Below are positions 1 through 5,519 of a stretch of 5,519 bases of DNA, one piece after another. The notes under the pieces were generated by a model, which saw only the letters and a list, made by a program, of their open reading frames with translations, ran no database searches and had not been told where the DNA came from. The stretch spans positions 1-5,519 of the forward strand of contig CASELB010000199.1 in the NCBI GenBank assembly GCA_949288685.1. Reading direction: 5' to 3'. How positions within the stretch are numbered: the first letter of the stretch is position 1; each line of letters begins with the position of its first letter. This DNA is from an uncultured bacterium. Its GTDB lineage: Bacteria; Cyanobacteriota; Vampirovibrionia; Gastranaerophilales; Gastranaerophilaceae. The translations under genes and the position numbers were made by a program.

Positions 1-90
1 AAATCTTTTAAGAAAAATAAATTAAATAAAGCCTTGAAGACTTCACAGGAATTGAAAGGATTATTTAATAATGGAGAATACCAGAGTTAG
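1..90 (+). CDS. ylxR: C-terminal end of YlxR/RnpM family RNA-binding protein (partial, 5' end outside window)
   Basis: The first frame is open from base 1 to the TAG at 88-90; the other two forward frames hit stops within 25 bases. The 29 residues contain the stretch KKNKLNKALKT followed by a short amphipathic tail. This resembles the last helix of YlxR (DUF448) proteins, which usually reads as a Lys-rich run, then a LxxALK-type segment, then a short acidic end. YlxR is a small protein of about 90 residues normally encoded between nusA and infB, exactly the position seen here. In Bacillus subtilis it has been described as an RNase P modulator (RnpM). The gene overlaps the infB start by 20 bases, so the two are probably translationally coupled. 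The family call rests on position plus a short tail; the conserved Cys/Arg core of the family is outside the window. Confidence 0.7.
   Translation, partial: KSFKKNKLNKALKTSQELKGLFNNGEYQS
55..60 (+). promoter_or_regulatory. Ribosome binding site of infB
   Basis: AAAGGA ends 10 bases before the ATG at 71. It lies inside the final codons of the upstream ylxR reading frame, so ribosomes finishing ylxR pass over it. It supports ATG 71 as the infB start, together with the immediately following IF2_N-type helix (VSELAKELGM). A second AGGA sits at 47-50 but is too far upstream to be the main site. Confidence 0.6.
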
Positions 91-2635
91 TGAATTAGCA
101 AAAGAACTTGGCATGACAAGCAAAGAAGTGATAGAAAAGTTTGCAGAAATTTCTATCGCAGTAAAATCGCATTCCAATGTGGTAACTCCGCAGCAAATAA
201 GAAGATTAAAAGAACATCTGGGGCAGGCAAGCGGTGCACCTGCAAAAAAGCCAAAAGCGTTTGTAGTTAAGAAAACAAAACCTGCAGAAAGTACGGAACA
301 GGCAGAAAAACAAGAAAATACGACAGAAACAAAAGCTAAAAAAACAACTAACAAACCGCTTATTGAAATAGTCAAAAAGAAAGAGCGACCTGTACCCGAA
401 AAGAAAGAAGAAACCAAAAACGTTGAGGCAGAAGTCGAAGAAAAACCGGAAGAAAAACAAGAAAAAAAGCCTGTAAAAGTTGAACACACTAAAATAGAAT
501 ATCCCGATAAAAAAACAAGCCGAATTGAAATTGTACGAAGAGCCCCGCAAAAACCTTTAATAGAAAAGGTTGAACGAAAAACTCAAGACAATGAAAAACG
601 TTCCGGCGAAGGTGAAAAACGCCCGTTTAAAAAAGATACTAATCAGGAAAAGAAACTCGTTGAAAGACGTATAATTCCGCAGGAAATATACGAAAATAAA
701 GGGTTCTCAAAGAAAAAAGATAACAAGAAAAAAGATAAAGATTACAATTCAAAACAAGAAGAACAAGAACGGATTTCACTGGAAAAAACCGCCGCACACA
801 AGCATAAGAAAAAAGCTCATAAAGAAAATGAAGAAGCCGAAGTTAAACAGCTCGTCGTTAATCAGGCAATGACCATCAACGAACTTGCCGAAAAGATTAA
901 AAAAACACCGGCTGAAATTGTTAAATTTCTAATGTTCCAGGGAATAATGGCTACAGTTAACCAGTTGATTGACGTAGACGTTATCAAAAAAGTTTGTGCA
1001 GAATATGGACTTGAAGTCCTTGATGAAGACCTTGATGCTTACATTGAAGAAGAAATGGAAAAAGAAGAAAAGAGTAAAGCATTAAGCGAAGTCGATAAAA
1101 AACTACTTAAAAAACGTGCACCTGTAGTAAGTATTATGGGGCACGTTGACCACGGTAAAACAACACTTCTTGACAGTATCCGCGCATCCAAGCACAAGAT
1201 TGTATCAACGGAAGTAGGCGGAATAACCCAGTCAATCGGTGCATATACAGTATATCTGGACAACAAAAAAGAAAAGAAAATAGTATTTGTAGATACACCG
1301 GGACACGAAGCGTTTACAGAAATGCGCGCAAGAGGTGCAAAAGCAACAGATATTGCAATCCTTGTTGTTGCGGCAGACGACGGAATAATGCCGCAAACAA
1401 TTGAAGCTATAAACCATGCTAAAGCTGCCGACGTACCAATTATCGTTGCTGTTAACAAAATTGATAAGCCCGGTGCGGATCCTTCCAAGGTTCTGCAGCA
1501 GCTAACAGAACACGGTCTTGTACCTGAAGAATGGGGCGGCGAAACAATCGCAGTTAAAGTTTCAGCTCTGCAAGGGCAAGGTATTGATGAATTGTTAGAG
1601 TACATTCTTCTGTTAGCCGATGTGCTTGACCTCAAGGCTAATCCGAAAGCAGAAGCAAGCGGAGTTGTTATTGAAGCAGACTTAGACAAGGGTAAAGGTC
1701 CGGTAGCTACATTGCTCGTTCAAAACGGAACCCTCAGAACCGGAAACTGCATTGTAGTAGGAACAGCTTGCGGCAGAGTAAGAGCACTGCTTTCTGATTC
1801 AGGCGAACGAATTACAAAAGCTGAACCGTCTACTCCGGTTGAAATCCTCGGATTAACCGAAGTACCGCAAGCCGGAGACTATTTTGAAGTTGTACAAAAC
1901 GAAAAAGAAATGAAAGCAATTGTTGAAAAACGAAAAGAAAAAGAACGCAACAAACGCTTAGATGCAATGCTCCCGGCTCATATCAGAAAAGAAGCCGTAC
2001 AAGGAAAAGACGGAGATATTCCGCAACTTAACCTTATTATAAAGGCAAATACGTTTGGTGCGGCTGAAGCTGTATCACAAGCAATTGCACAATTAGAATC
2101 AAAAGAAATTATAACCAAAATTATTCACGTTGGTGTAGGTGATATTTCTGAAGCGGATGTAATGCTTGCATCAGCATCCGGGGCTCTGATTTTAGGCTTT
2201 ACGGTAAAAGAAGACGTTAACGCCCTCGCCGCAGCAGAACGAGAAGGGGTTACAATCAAGAAATATGACATCATTTACCAAATTCTGGAAGACATTGAAA
2301 AAACAATGATTTCATTACTTGAACCGGAAGTAAAAGAAGTTGCACTCGGAAAAGCAGAAGTACGCCAAGTCTTTACAATAGGTAAAACGACCAGAATTGC
2401 CGGCTGTTATGTAACAGAAGGCAAAATAGTCCGCGCTAAAAATGCAATTCTTTTAAGAAACGGACAACAAATATTCAAAGGAGCAATTGACCAGCTTAAA
2501 CGTTTCAAAGATGATGTTAAAGAAGTCGCACAAGGTTTTGAATGCGGTATCTCTTTCAGCAAATGGAACGATATTGAAATTGGCGATATAATTGAAGTTT
2601 CTACAACCGAAGAAGTTGAAAGAACAAGTCTGTAA
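71..2635 (+). CDS. infB: Translation initiation factor IF-2
   Basis: This cytoplasmic GTPase brings fMet-tRNA to the 30S subunit and promotes 50S joining. The order of parts is clear. An N-terminal IF2_N helix bundle lies at about residues 1-50. A very charged Lys/Glu-rich linker spans about 53-262, and a second IF2_N module runs from about 267 to 315 (MTINELAEKIKKTPAEIVKF). The G domain shows G1 GHVDHGKT at 357-364, the switch segment GGITQSIGAY at 383-392, G3 DTPGH at 408-412, G4 NKID at 462-465 and G5 SAL at 498-500. A beta-barrel domain follows to about 620, then the IF-2-specific domain 3 (about 645-745). The C-terminal fMet-tRNA binding barrel includes GFECGI at 822-827. All GTPase motifs are intact and 854 aa is normal for a long-linker IF-2. 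Minor deviations are S388 where His is common, and KANTFG (658-663) where KADxxG is usual. The gene sits 12 bases before rbfA. Identification is essentially certain. Confidence 0.98.
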   Translation: MENTRVSELAKELGMTSKEVIEKFAEISIAVKSHSNVVTPQQIRRLKEHLGQASGAPAKKPKAFVVKKTKPAESTEQAEKQENTTETKAKKTTNKPLIEIVKKKERPVPEKKEETKNVEAEVEEKPEEKQEKKPVKVEHTKIEYPDKKTSRIEIVRRAPQKPLIEKVERKTQDNEKRSGEGEKRPFKKDTNQEKKLVERRIIPQEIYENKGFSKKKDNKKKDKDYNSKQEEQERISLEKTAAHKHKKKAHKENEEAEVKQLVVNQAMTINELAEKIKKTPAEIVKFLMFQGIMATVNQLIDVDVIKKVCAEYGLEVLDEDLDAYIEEEMEKEEKSKALSEVDKKLLKKRAPVVSIMGHVDHGKTTLLDSIRASKHKIVSTEVGGITQSIGAYTVYLDNKKEKKIVFVDTPGHEAFTEMRARGAKATDIAILVVAADDGIMPQTIEAINHAKAADVPIIVAVNKIDKPGADPSKVLQQLTEHGLVPEEWGGETIAVKVSALQGQGIDELLEYILLLADVLDLKANPKAEASGVVIEADLDKGKGPVATLLVQNGTLRTGNCIVVGTACGRVRALLSDSGERITKAEPSTPVEILGLTEVPQAGDYFEVVQNEKEMKAIVEKRKEKERNKRLDAMLPAHIRKEAVQGKDGDIPQLNLIIKANTFGAAEAVSQAIAQLESKEIITKIIHVGVGDISEADVMLASASGALILGFTVKEDVNALAAAEREGVTIKKYDIIYQILEDIEKTMISLLEPEVKEVALGKAEVRQVFTIGKTTRIAGCYVTEGKIVRAKNAILLRNGQQIFKGAIDQLKRFKDDVKEVAQGFECGISFSKWNDIEIGDIIEVSTTEEVERTSL

Positions 2636-2647
2636 GCGAGGTAAAAA

Positions 2648-2992
2648 ATGTCTCTAAGAAATGAACGTGTAAGAAAAGAGTTAATGCGGGATATTTCAGA
2701 AATCCTGCGAAAAGAAATACGCGGTTTGTCCGGTGTTGTATCGATTGTGGATGTCGAAGTTTCTCATGACAATTCATACGCCAAAGTAATTTACAGCGTA
2801 CTCGGCTCACCTGAACAGGTTGAAAAAGATAAAGAGATTATCGAAAAAAATACCCCGAAAGTCAGATATGAAGTAGGAAAACGTATAAGGCTGCGCCTAA
2901 CTCCGGAAATAAAATTTGTATACAGCGACGGGCTTGAAAAAGGCTCTAAAGTTACCGAATTGATTGATAAAATATCAAAAGGTGAAATTTAG
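2648..2992 (+). CDS. rbfA: 30S ribosome-binding factor RbfA
   Basis: RbfA is a small single-domain KH-like protein that binds the immature 30S subunit and helps late 16S rRNA 5'-end processing and cold adaptation. At 114 aa the length is normal. The family layout is visible: an N-terminal helix RNERVRKELMRDISEILRK (4-22), a strand with VEVSHDNSYAKVIYSV (36-51), and the signature end of the domain RLRLTPEIKFVYSD (81-94). The start ATG is preceded by GAGGT at 2638-2642 with a 5-base spacer, just after the infB stop, and its TAG stop overlaps the truB GTG by one base. One oddity is at about residues 68-71, where the usual small-residue A/S-x-G helix kink appears as NTPK. Family assignment is firm from sequence and from the infB-rbfA-truB order. 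Confidence 0.95.
   Translation: MSLRNERVRKELMRDISEILRKEIRGLSGVVSIVDVEVSHDNSYAKVIYSVLGSPEQVEKDKEIIEKNTPKVRYEVGKRIRLRLTPEIKFVYSDGLEKGSKVTELIDKISKGEI
2978..2985 (+). promoter_or_regulatory. Ribosome binding site that fixes the GTG start of truB
   Basis: AAAGGTGA lies inside the last codons of rbfA and ends 6 bases before the GTG at 2992. The next in-frame ATG (codon 13) falls inside the conserved KPSGMTSHD segment, so it cannot be the start. The site and the TAGTG stop/start overlap indicate re-initiation by ribosomes leaving rbfA. Confidence 0.7.
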
Positions 2993-3849
2993 TGTTCGGA
3001 TTTCTCAATGTTTATAAACCATCAGGAATGACGTCACATGATGTTGTTGCCAGACTCCGTAAAATTACAGGAATTAAGCAAATAGGACACACCGGAACTT
3101 TAGACCCTTTTGCAGAAGGCGTTTTGCCTGTTTGTATAGGAAAAGCCACACGATTAATTGAATATCTTGCAGATGAAAAAGCGTATGAGGGGATTATACA
3201 ATTCGGAAGAGCAACAAATACCTATGATAGGGAAGGCGAAGTTGTTGAAACAAGTAATAAATTGATAACTGAAAATGAAATCTTAAAATTACTCGATAAC
3301 TTCCGCGGTGAAATAGAACAAAAACCACCCCTGTTTTCCGCTATAAAACTCAAAGGTAAAAAACTCTATGAATACGCCAGAGCCGGAGAAGAGGTTGAAA
3401 TTCCAACAAGACAAGTAACCGTTTATAAACTGGAACTACAGGATTTTAACAAACAAAAACAACAGGCAAAAGTTTATATAGAATGTTCCAAGGGAACTTA
3501 TATACGCTCAATTGCCCATGACATAGGAGTTTTATCAGGCTGTTCGGGATATCTTGAAAAACTTATCCGCGTTAAAGCCGGCAAATTCACAATTGATAAA
3601 GCCTGCCCGCTTGAAAACATTAATACAGAAAATATTAAGACTTTAATTATACCGCCGCTTGAAACCCTTGATTTTAAGCAGTATGAACTTAATGAAAATT
3701 CCCTTAGTGCGGTTAAAAACGGCGTGAAAATTAAAACTGACGGATTTAGCGAAGAAGAATATGTAACACTTGTATATAATGACAAACTGGTTTCTATTGC
3801 TCAATTTCAAAATAAATTTTTAGTACAAAAGAAAGTACTGGCAGACTAA
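2992..3849 (+). CDS. truB: tRNA pseudouridine(55) synthase TruB
   Basis: TruB isomerises U55 in the T-loop of elongator tRNAs to pseudouridine in the cytoplasm. It starts at GTG, and the conserved N-terminus GFLNVYKPSGMTSHDVV begins at residue 3. The catalytic Asp is D38 in GHTGTLDPFAEGVL. Other family motifs are AYEG at 64-67, KPPLFSAIKLKG at 111-122 with Y126 of the KLYEYAR stretch, and KGTYIRS at 167-173. A short C-terminal module from about 221 to 285 takes the place of the PUA-like domain and is weakly conserved. At 285 aa the length is at the compact end of the usual range. It is the last gene of the operon in this window. ribF, a frequent next gene, is absent: 17 bases after the stop comes the end of a convergent gene. 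Confidence 0.97.
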   Translation: MFGFLNVYKPSGMTSHDVVARLRKITGIKQIGHTGTLDPFAEGVLPVCIGKATRLIEYLADEKAYEGIIQFGRATNTYDREGEVVETSNKLITENEILKLLDNFRGEIEQKPPLFSAIKLKGKKLYEYARAGEEVEIPTRQVTVYKLELQDFNKQKQQAKVYIECSKGTYIRSIAHDIGVLSGCSGYLEKLIRVKAGKFTIDKACPLENINTENIKTLIIPPLETLDFKQYELNENSLSAVKNGVKIKTDGFSEEEYVTLVYNDKLVSIAQFQNKFLVQKKVLAD

Positions 3850-3860
3850 AATTATTTAGT
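3845..3860. other. Weak AT-only hairpin between convergent truB and radical SAM gene
   Basis: ACTAAA at 3845-3850 can pair with TTTAGT at 3855-3860 around a 4-base loop. Two copies of the self-complementary AGTACT flank it, at 3834-3839 and 3858-3863. The stem has only one G-C pair and there is no run of T after it on either strand, so it does not look like a proper intrinsic terminator. It is the only candidate in the 17-base gap, so termination of the two converging transcripts is unexplained. Confidence 0.2.
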
Positions 3861-3866
3861 ACTACC

Positions 3867-5351
3867 TTATTCTATAATCCAAACTTCCGGTTTATTTATA
3901 GTCTCTTTAGTAATTGTATAATTTTCAACAAGATTTGCAAGTTTAGGAGGTTTTATGTCTTTGTTCTTGAGGTTCAATTTGATTTCTGTAGGTATAAACT
4001 TTGCATAATTCATGTGATAAATTCTGCCATCAGTATCAATAAGCCGTAATGCAAGAAATTTATGATATCTTCCGTTTTCCTGCAAATCGTCAATCATTGG
4101 TTTAACGATTTTTTCATGATTTTGTAAATCAGCTTTTATATTGAATTCCTTTAAAAATTCCCTCATTCTTCCGGCGGAATTTAAAGCAGTACTAATCTTA
4201 CCAATTTTTTCATTAATTAATATTTCAACAAACGTATCAATATCACGTTGTGAATTAACATATTTCCTTGCTCCGTTTAAATCCTTTTGATACATTGAAC
4301 TAACTTTGCTAATTGTTTCCATAATAAGTTCCAATGTAGCATTTGTGTTAAACTCATTTGCATTTTTTGTTGAAGCGGGGAAACTTCGTGCCATGACCTG
4401 GAACTCCGGATATTTAAACAACGGAGTAAAAGTAAACAAAGCATTTGCCATATTGGTTGTAAATCTATCCCTCAATTTTTCAGCTTTTTGAATATCACCT
4501 GCGCGGCGAGCTTTGACTGAAGCAATATAAGAAATGTTAAAAGGGTTAAAAGAAAGATTAAATGCGGCAAGCTGATTCATATTCTCGGGCTTGGAAAAAT
4601 ATTCCGCATATTCTTCTGCACGTTTTTGCAATATTTGATTTTTATGAAACCAGCCGGAGGTGTCAAAAACTGTTTTTCTGCCCATATCATTGTAAACTTT
4701 AGCAGAAAGCTCTGTAAAATCATACATTTTGCCTTTCTTATCTTTTAAGATTATATTCATGCAATCCGCATCATAAAAAAGTTCAGTAGTTTTATAAACA
4801 GGATCGTCTACTGGAATATTCTTCCCGAACAAATCAAGCCCAAACATACGTTTTCGCAGGGTTTTAAAGCCCTCAGTAATAGAAGAAAAATCTTCAAAAC
4901 TCATTTCAATATTACTTGGTTTTGCATCAGCATAACAGTAACCGCACATATTATTGCATCCGCGTTTCACAGCAATTACATGCAGGTTTTCCGACAAGTA
5001 CTGAATATCTTTCATTGAAAGTCCTTTAAATACTTTTATGCCATATTGCAGCCCCTCAAGAGGCTCCATACAATATTCACGCAAAATAAAAGGTTTTTCC
5101 ATATTTTTAGAAGCTCTATATAACGAATACGCATAATTCATTGATTTAATAAAGTTTTTAAAATCTTTAATTTCAGTAAGAAAATTACCTTTAAAAGCTA
5201 TCTGCGATTTGCAATCGTTACCTGTTACTGCAGGGAAAGAAACAGTATAAATCTGCGATTTAAAAGTATTTTGATGAGAATATGATTTGTAATTATTAAC
5301 AGGCAAAATTTTCATATTGGAATTAACATCTGTAAATATTTTTTTTTGCAT
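3867..5351 (-). CDS. Radical SAM protein of unknown function with N-terminal extension
   Basis: The [4Fe-4S]/S-adenosylmethionine motif is clear: C132-x3-C136-x2-C139 in RGCNNMCGYCYADAKPS, preceded by a hydrophobic strand (HVIAV). Later barrel-like segments are ELFYDADCMNI (190-200), VFDTSGW (228-234), AAFNLSFNPFN (262-272) and ALFTFTPLF. ELFYDADCMNI falls where the SAM-binding GGE loop is usually found, but shows no Gly pair. The protein has only six cysteines (47, 94, 132, 136, 139, 197) and none after 197, so there is no SPASM or twitch auxiliary-cluster domain. The C-terminal part holds LIDTDGRIY (437-445) and is otherwise unrecognised. About 130 residues precede the cluster, which is long; the first 56 are polar, of low complexity, and end IAFKGN. 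No signal peptide or membrane segment is seen. Codon 13 (ATG at 5313-5315) is an alternative start, and neither ATG has a good Shine-Dalgarno site. The substrate is unknown. The superfamily call is strong; the function is open. Confidence 0.85.
   Translation of the reverse strand: MQKKIFTDVNSNMKILPVNNYKSYSHQNTFKSQIYTVSFPAVTGNDCKSQIAFKGNFLTEIKDFKNFIKSMNYAYSLYRASKNMEKPFILREYCMEPLEGLQYGIKVFKGLSMKDIQYLSENLHVIAVKRGCNNMCGYCYADAKPSNIEMSFEDFSSITEGFKTLRKRMFGLDLFGKNIPVDDPVYKTTELFYDADCMNIILKDKKGKMYDFTELSAKVYNDMGRKTVFDTSGWFHKNQILQKRAEEYAEYFSKPENMNQLAAFNLSFNPFNISYIASVKARRAGDIQKAEKLRDRFTTNMANALFTFTPLFKYPEFQVMARSFPASTKNANEFNTNATLELIMETISKVSSMYQKDLNGARKYVNSQRDIDTFVEILINEKIGKISTALNSAGRMREFLKEFNIKADLQNHEKIVKPMIDDLQENGRYHKFLALRLIDTDGRIYHMNYAKFIPTEIKLNLKNKDIKPPKLANLVENYTITKETINKPEVWIIE
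5200..5261 (-). repeat. Two 11-base direct repeats in the N-terminal coding tract of the radical SAM gene
   Basis: On the + strand ATCTGCGATTT occurs exactly at 5200-5210 and again at 5251-5261. The 51-base offset is a multiple of three, and both copies are read in the same frame as KSQI (residues 31-34 and 48-51). The units read FKSQIYTVSF and CKSQIAFKGN. This may be a small in-frame duplication of about 17 codons that has since diverged, or chance in a low-complexity tract. Confidence 0.5.
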
Positions 5352-5358
5352 ACTTGCC

Positions 5359-5386
5359 GTTATATTATTAAGTTTTGTAAATTCAA
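5359..5386 (-). promoter_or_regulatory. Candidate sigma-70 type promoter for the radical SAM gene
   Basis: Read on the - strand, TTGAAT (5386 to 5381) and TATAAC (5364 to 5359) are separated by 16 bases. The -10 box ends 7 bases before the A of the first ATG (5351). Transcription would therefore begin at or next to that ATG, giving either a leaderless message or a leader of roughly 36 bases to the ATG of codon 13. The surrounding DNA is very AT-rich, so a chance match is quite possible. Confidence 0.4.
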
Positions 5387-5419
5387 ATAAAAAATTAATA
5401 AAAAATTTTTGACGCCCTC

Positions 5420-5448
5420 TTTACAAAAAAAAATCAGCATACTATAAT
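5420..5448 (+). promoter_or_regulatory. Near-consensus sigma-70 type promoter facing out of the window
   Basis: TTTACA at 5420-5425 and a perfect TATAAT at 5443-5448 are separated by exactly 17 bases; the spacer begins with an A tract. The DNA just upstream (about 5385-5410) is almost pure A/T and could act as an UP element. A start near 5455 would give a leader of at least 65 bases that runs off the window. No ATG occurs on this strand between the promoter and 5519, so the gene it drives should lie beyond the right edge. Confidence 0.6.
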
Positions 5449-5504
5449 AAGTTTGCAGGTGGGTAAATCTGATTTGAACGCTGAAATATAAATAGGTTTT
5501 TTCC

Positions 5505-5510
5505 TGGAGT
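5505..5510 (+). promoter_or_regulatory. Possible ribosome binding site of a gene starting beyond the right edge
   Basis: TGGAGT carries a GGAG core at 5506-5509, followed by the AT-rich ATTTTATAC to the end of the window. If the next gene starts at or very near base 5520 the spacing would be about 10 bases, which is acceptable. It fits the rightward promoter upstream, but the start codon itself is not visible. Confidence 0.35.
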
Positions 5511-5519
5511 ATTTTATAC

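Noticed and set aside
61..550. Two long antisense open frames opposite the infB linker, rich in Phe, Ser and Cys
   Set aside because: They are the complement of a Lys/Glu-rich coding tract, whose A/G-rich codons rarely give stops on the other strand. Composition is unnatural and they match no family.
939..949. Possible internal start for a shorter IF-2 form at ATG 947 (codon 293), after AGGGA
   Set aside because: The spacer is only 3 bases and the start would cut the second IF2_N module in half. Internal IF-2 starts are known elsewhere, but nothing here supports one.
1039..1689. 216-codon antisense open frame opposite the IF-2 G domain
   Set aside because: It lies entirely inside a highly conserved gene, has no convincing ribosome site, and its Ser/Ala/Ile-rich product looks like a mirror of the codon bias.
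5396..5440. 14-codon frame on the - strand upstream of the radical SAM gene (MLIFFCKEG...)
   Set aside because: No ribosome binding site, and it overlaps both promoter candidates; it was considered as a leader or precursor peptide and not supported.
5438..5466. Second leftward promoter (TTTACC, 17 bases, TAGTAT on the - strand)
   Set aside because: Each box matches the consensus at only four of six bases, and it overlaps the much better rightward promoter.
5431..5475. Hairpin or riboswitch in the rightward leader built from AAATCAG and CTGATTT
   Set aside because: The first arm lies in the promoter spacer and would not be transcribed, so no RNA stem can form; the leader is also too short for a known riboswitch class.
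5459..5491. 10-codon GTG frame in the rightward leader, considered as a leader peptide
   Set aside because: It starts about 4 bases after the probable transcription start, so no ribosome site would be in the message. There are no repeated regulatory codons or attenuator stems.

Overview
The window is a piece of an AT-rich bacterial chromosome with dense, mostly purine-loaded genes. The layout, the proteins and an odd N-terminal tract on the last gene (ending IAFKGN) suggest a non-photosynthetic relative of Cyanobacteria, in the Melainabacteria/Vampirovibrionia and perhaps the gut Gastranaerophilales. That assignment is an inference from style and memory, at moderate to low confidence. No RNA gene, mobile element or CRISPR array is visible.

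Positions 1 to 3849 (+ strand) are the 3' part of the conserved nusA/infB translation operon. They hold the last 29 codons of a ylxR (rnpM) gene, then infB (initiation factor IF-2, 854 aa), rbfA (ribosome-binding factor A, 114 aa) and truB (tRNA pseudouridine-55 synthase, 285 aa). The genes are tightly packed: ylxR overlaps infB by 20 bases, infB and rbfA are 12 bases apart, and rbfA and truB share one base (TAGTG, with a GTG start for truB). This points to one transcript with translational coupling. The products act at successive steps of making and using ribosomes and tRNA: an RNA-binding modulator, fMet-tRNA delivery to the 30S subunit, late 16S rRNA maturation, and T-loop modification of tRNA.

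Positions 3867 to 5351 (- strand) carry one convergent gene of 494 codons. It encodes a radical SAM protein of unassigned function with a CX3CX2C cluster (C132, C136, C139), a long N-terminal extension and no auxiliary Cys-rich domain. It is the least explained item here. Its 3' end lies only 17 bases from the end of truB, with no good intrinsic terminator between them.

Positions 5352 to 5519 form a divergent promoter region. A near-consensus sigma-70 type promoter faces right (TTTACA, 17 bases, TATAAT) and leads to a Shine-Dalgarno-like GGAG close to the window edge, so another gene probably begins just beyond it. A weaker promoter facing left lies almost on top of the first ATG of the radical SAM gene, which makes the downstream ATG (codon 13) a serious alternative start.
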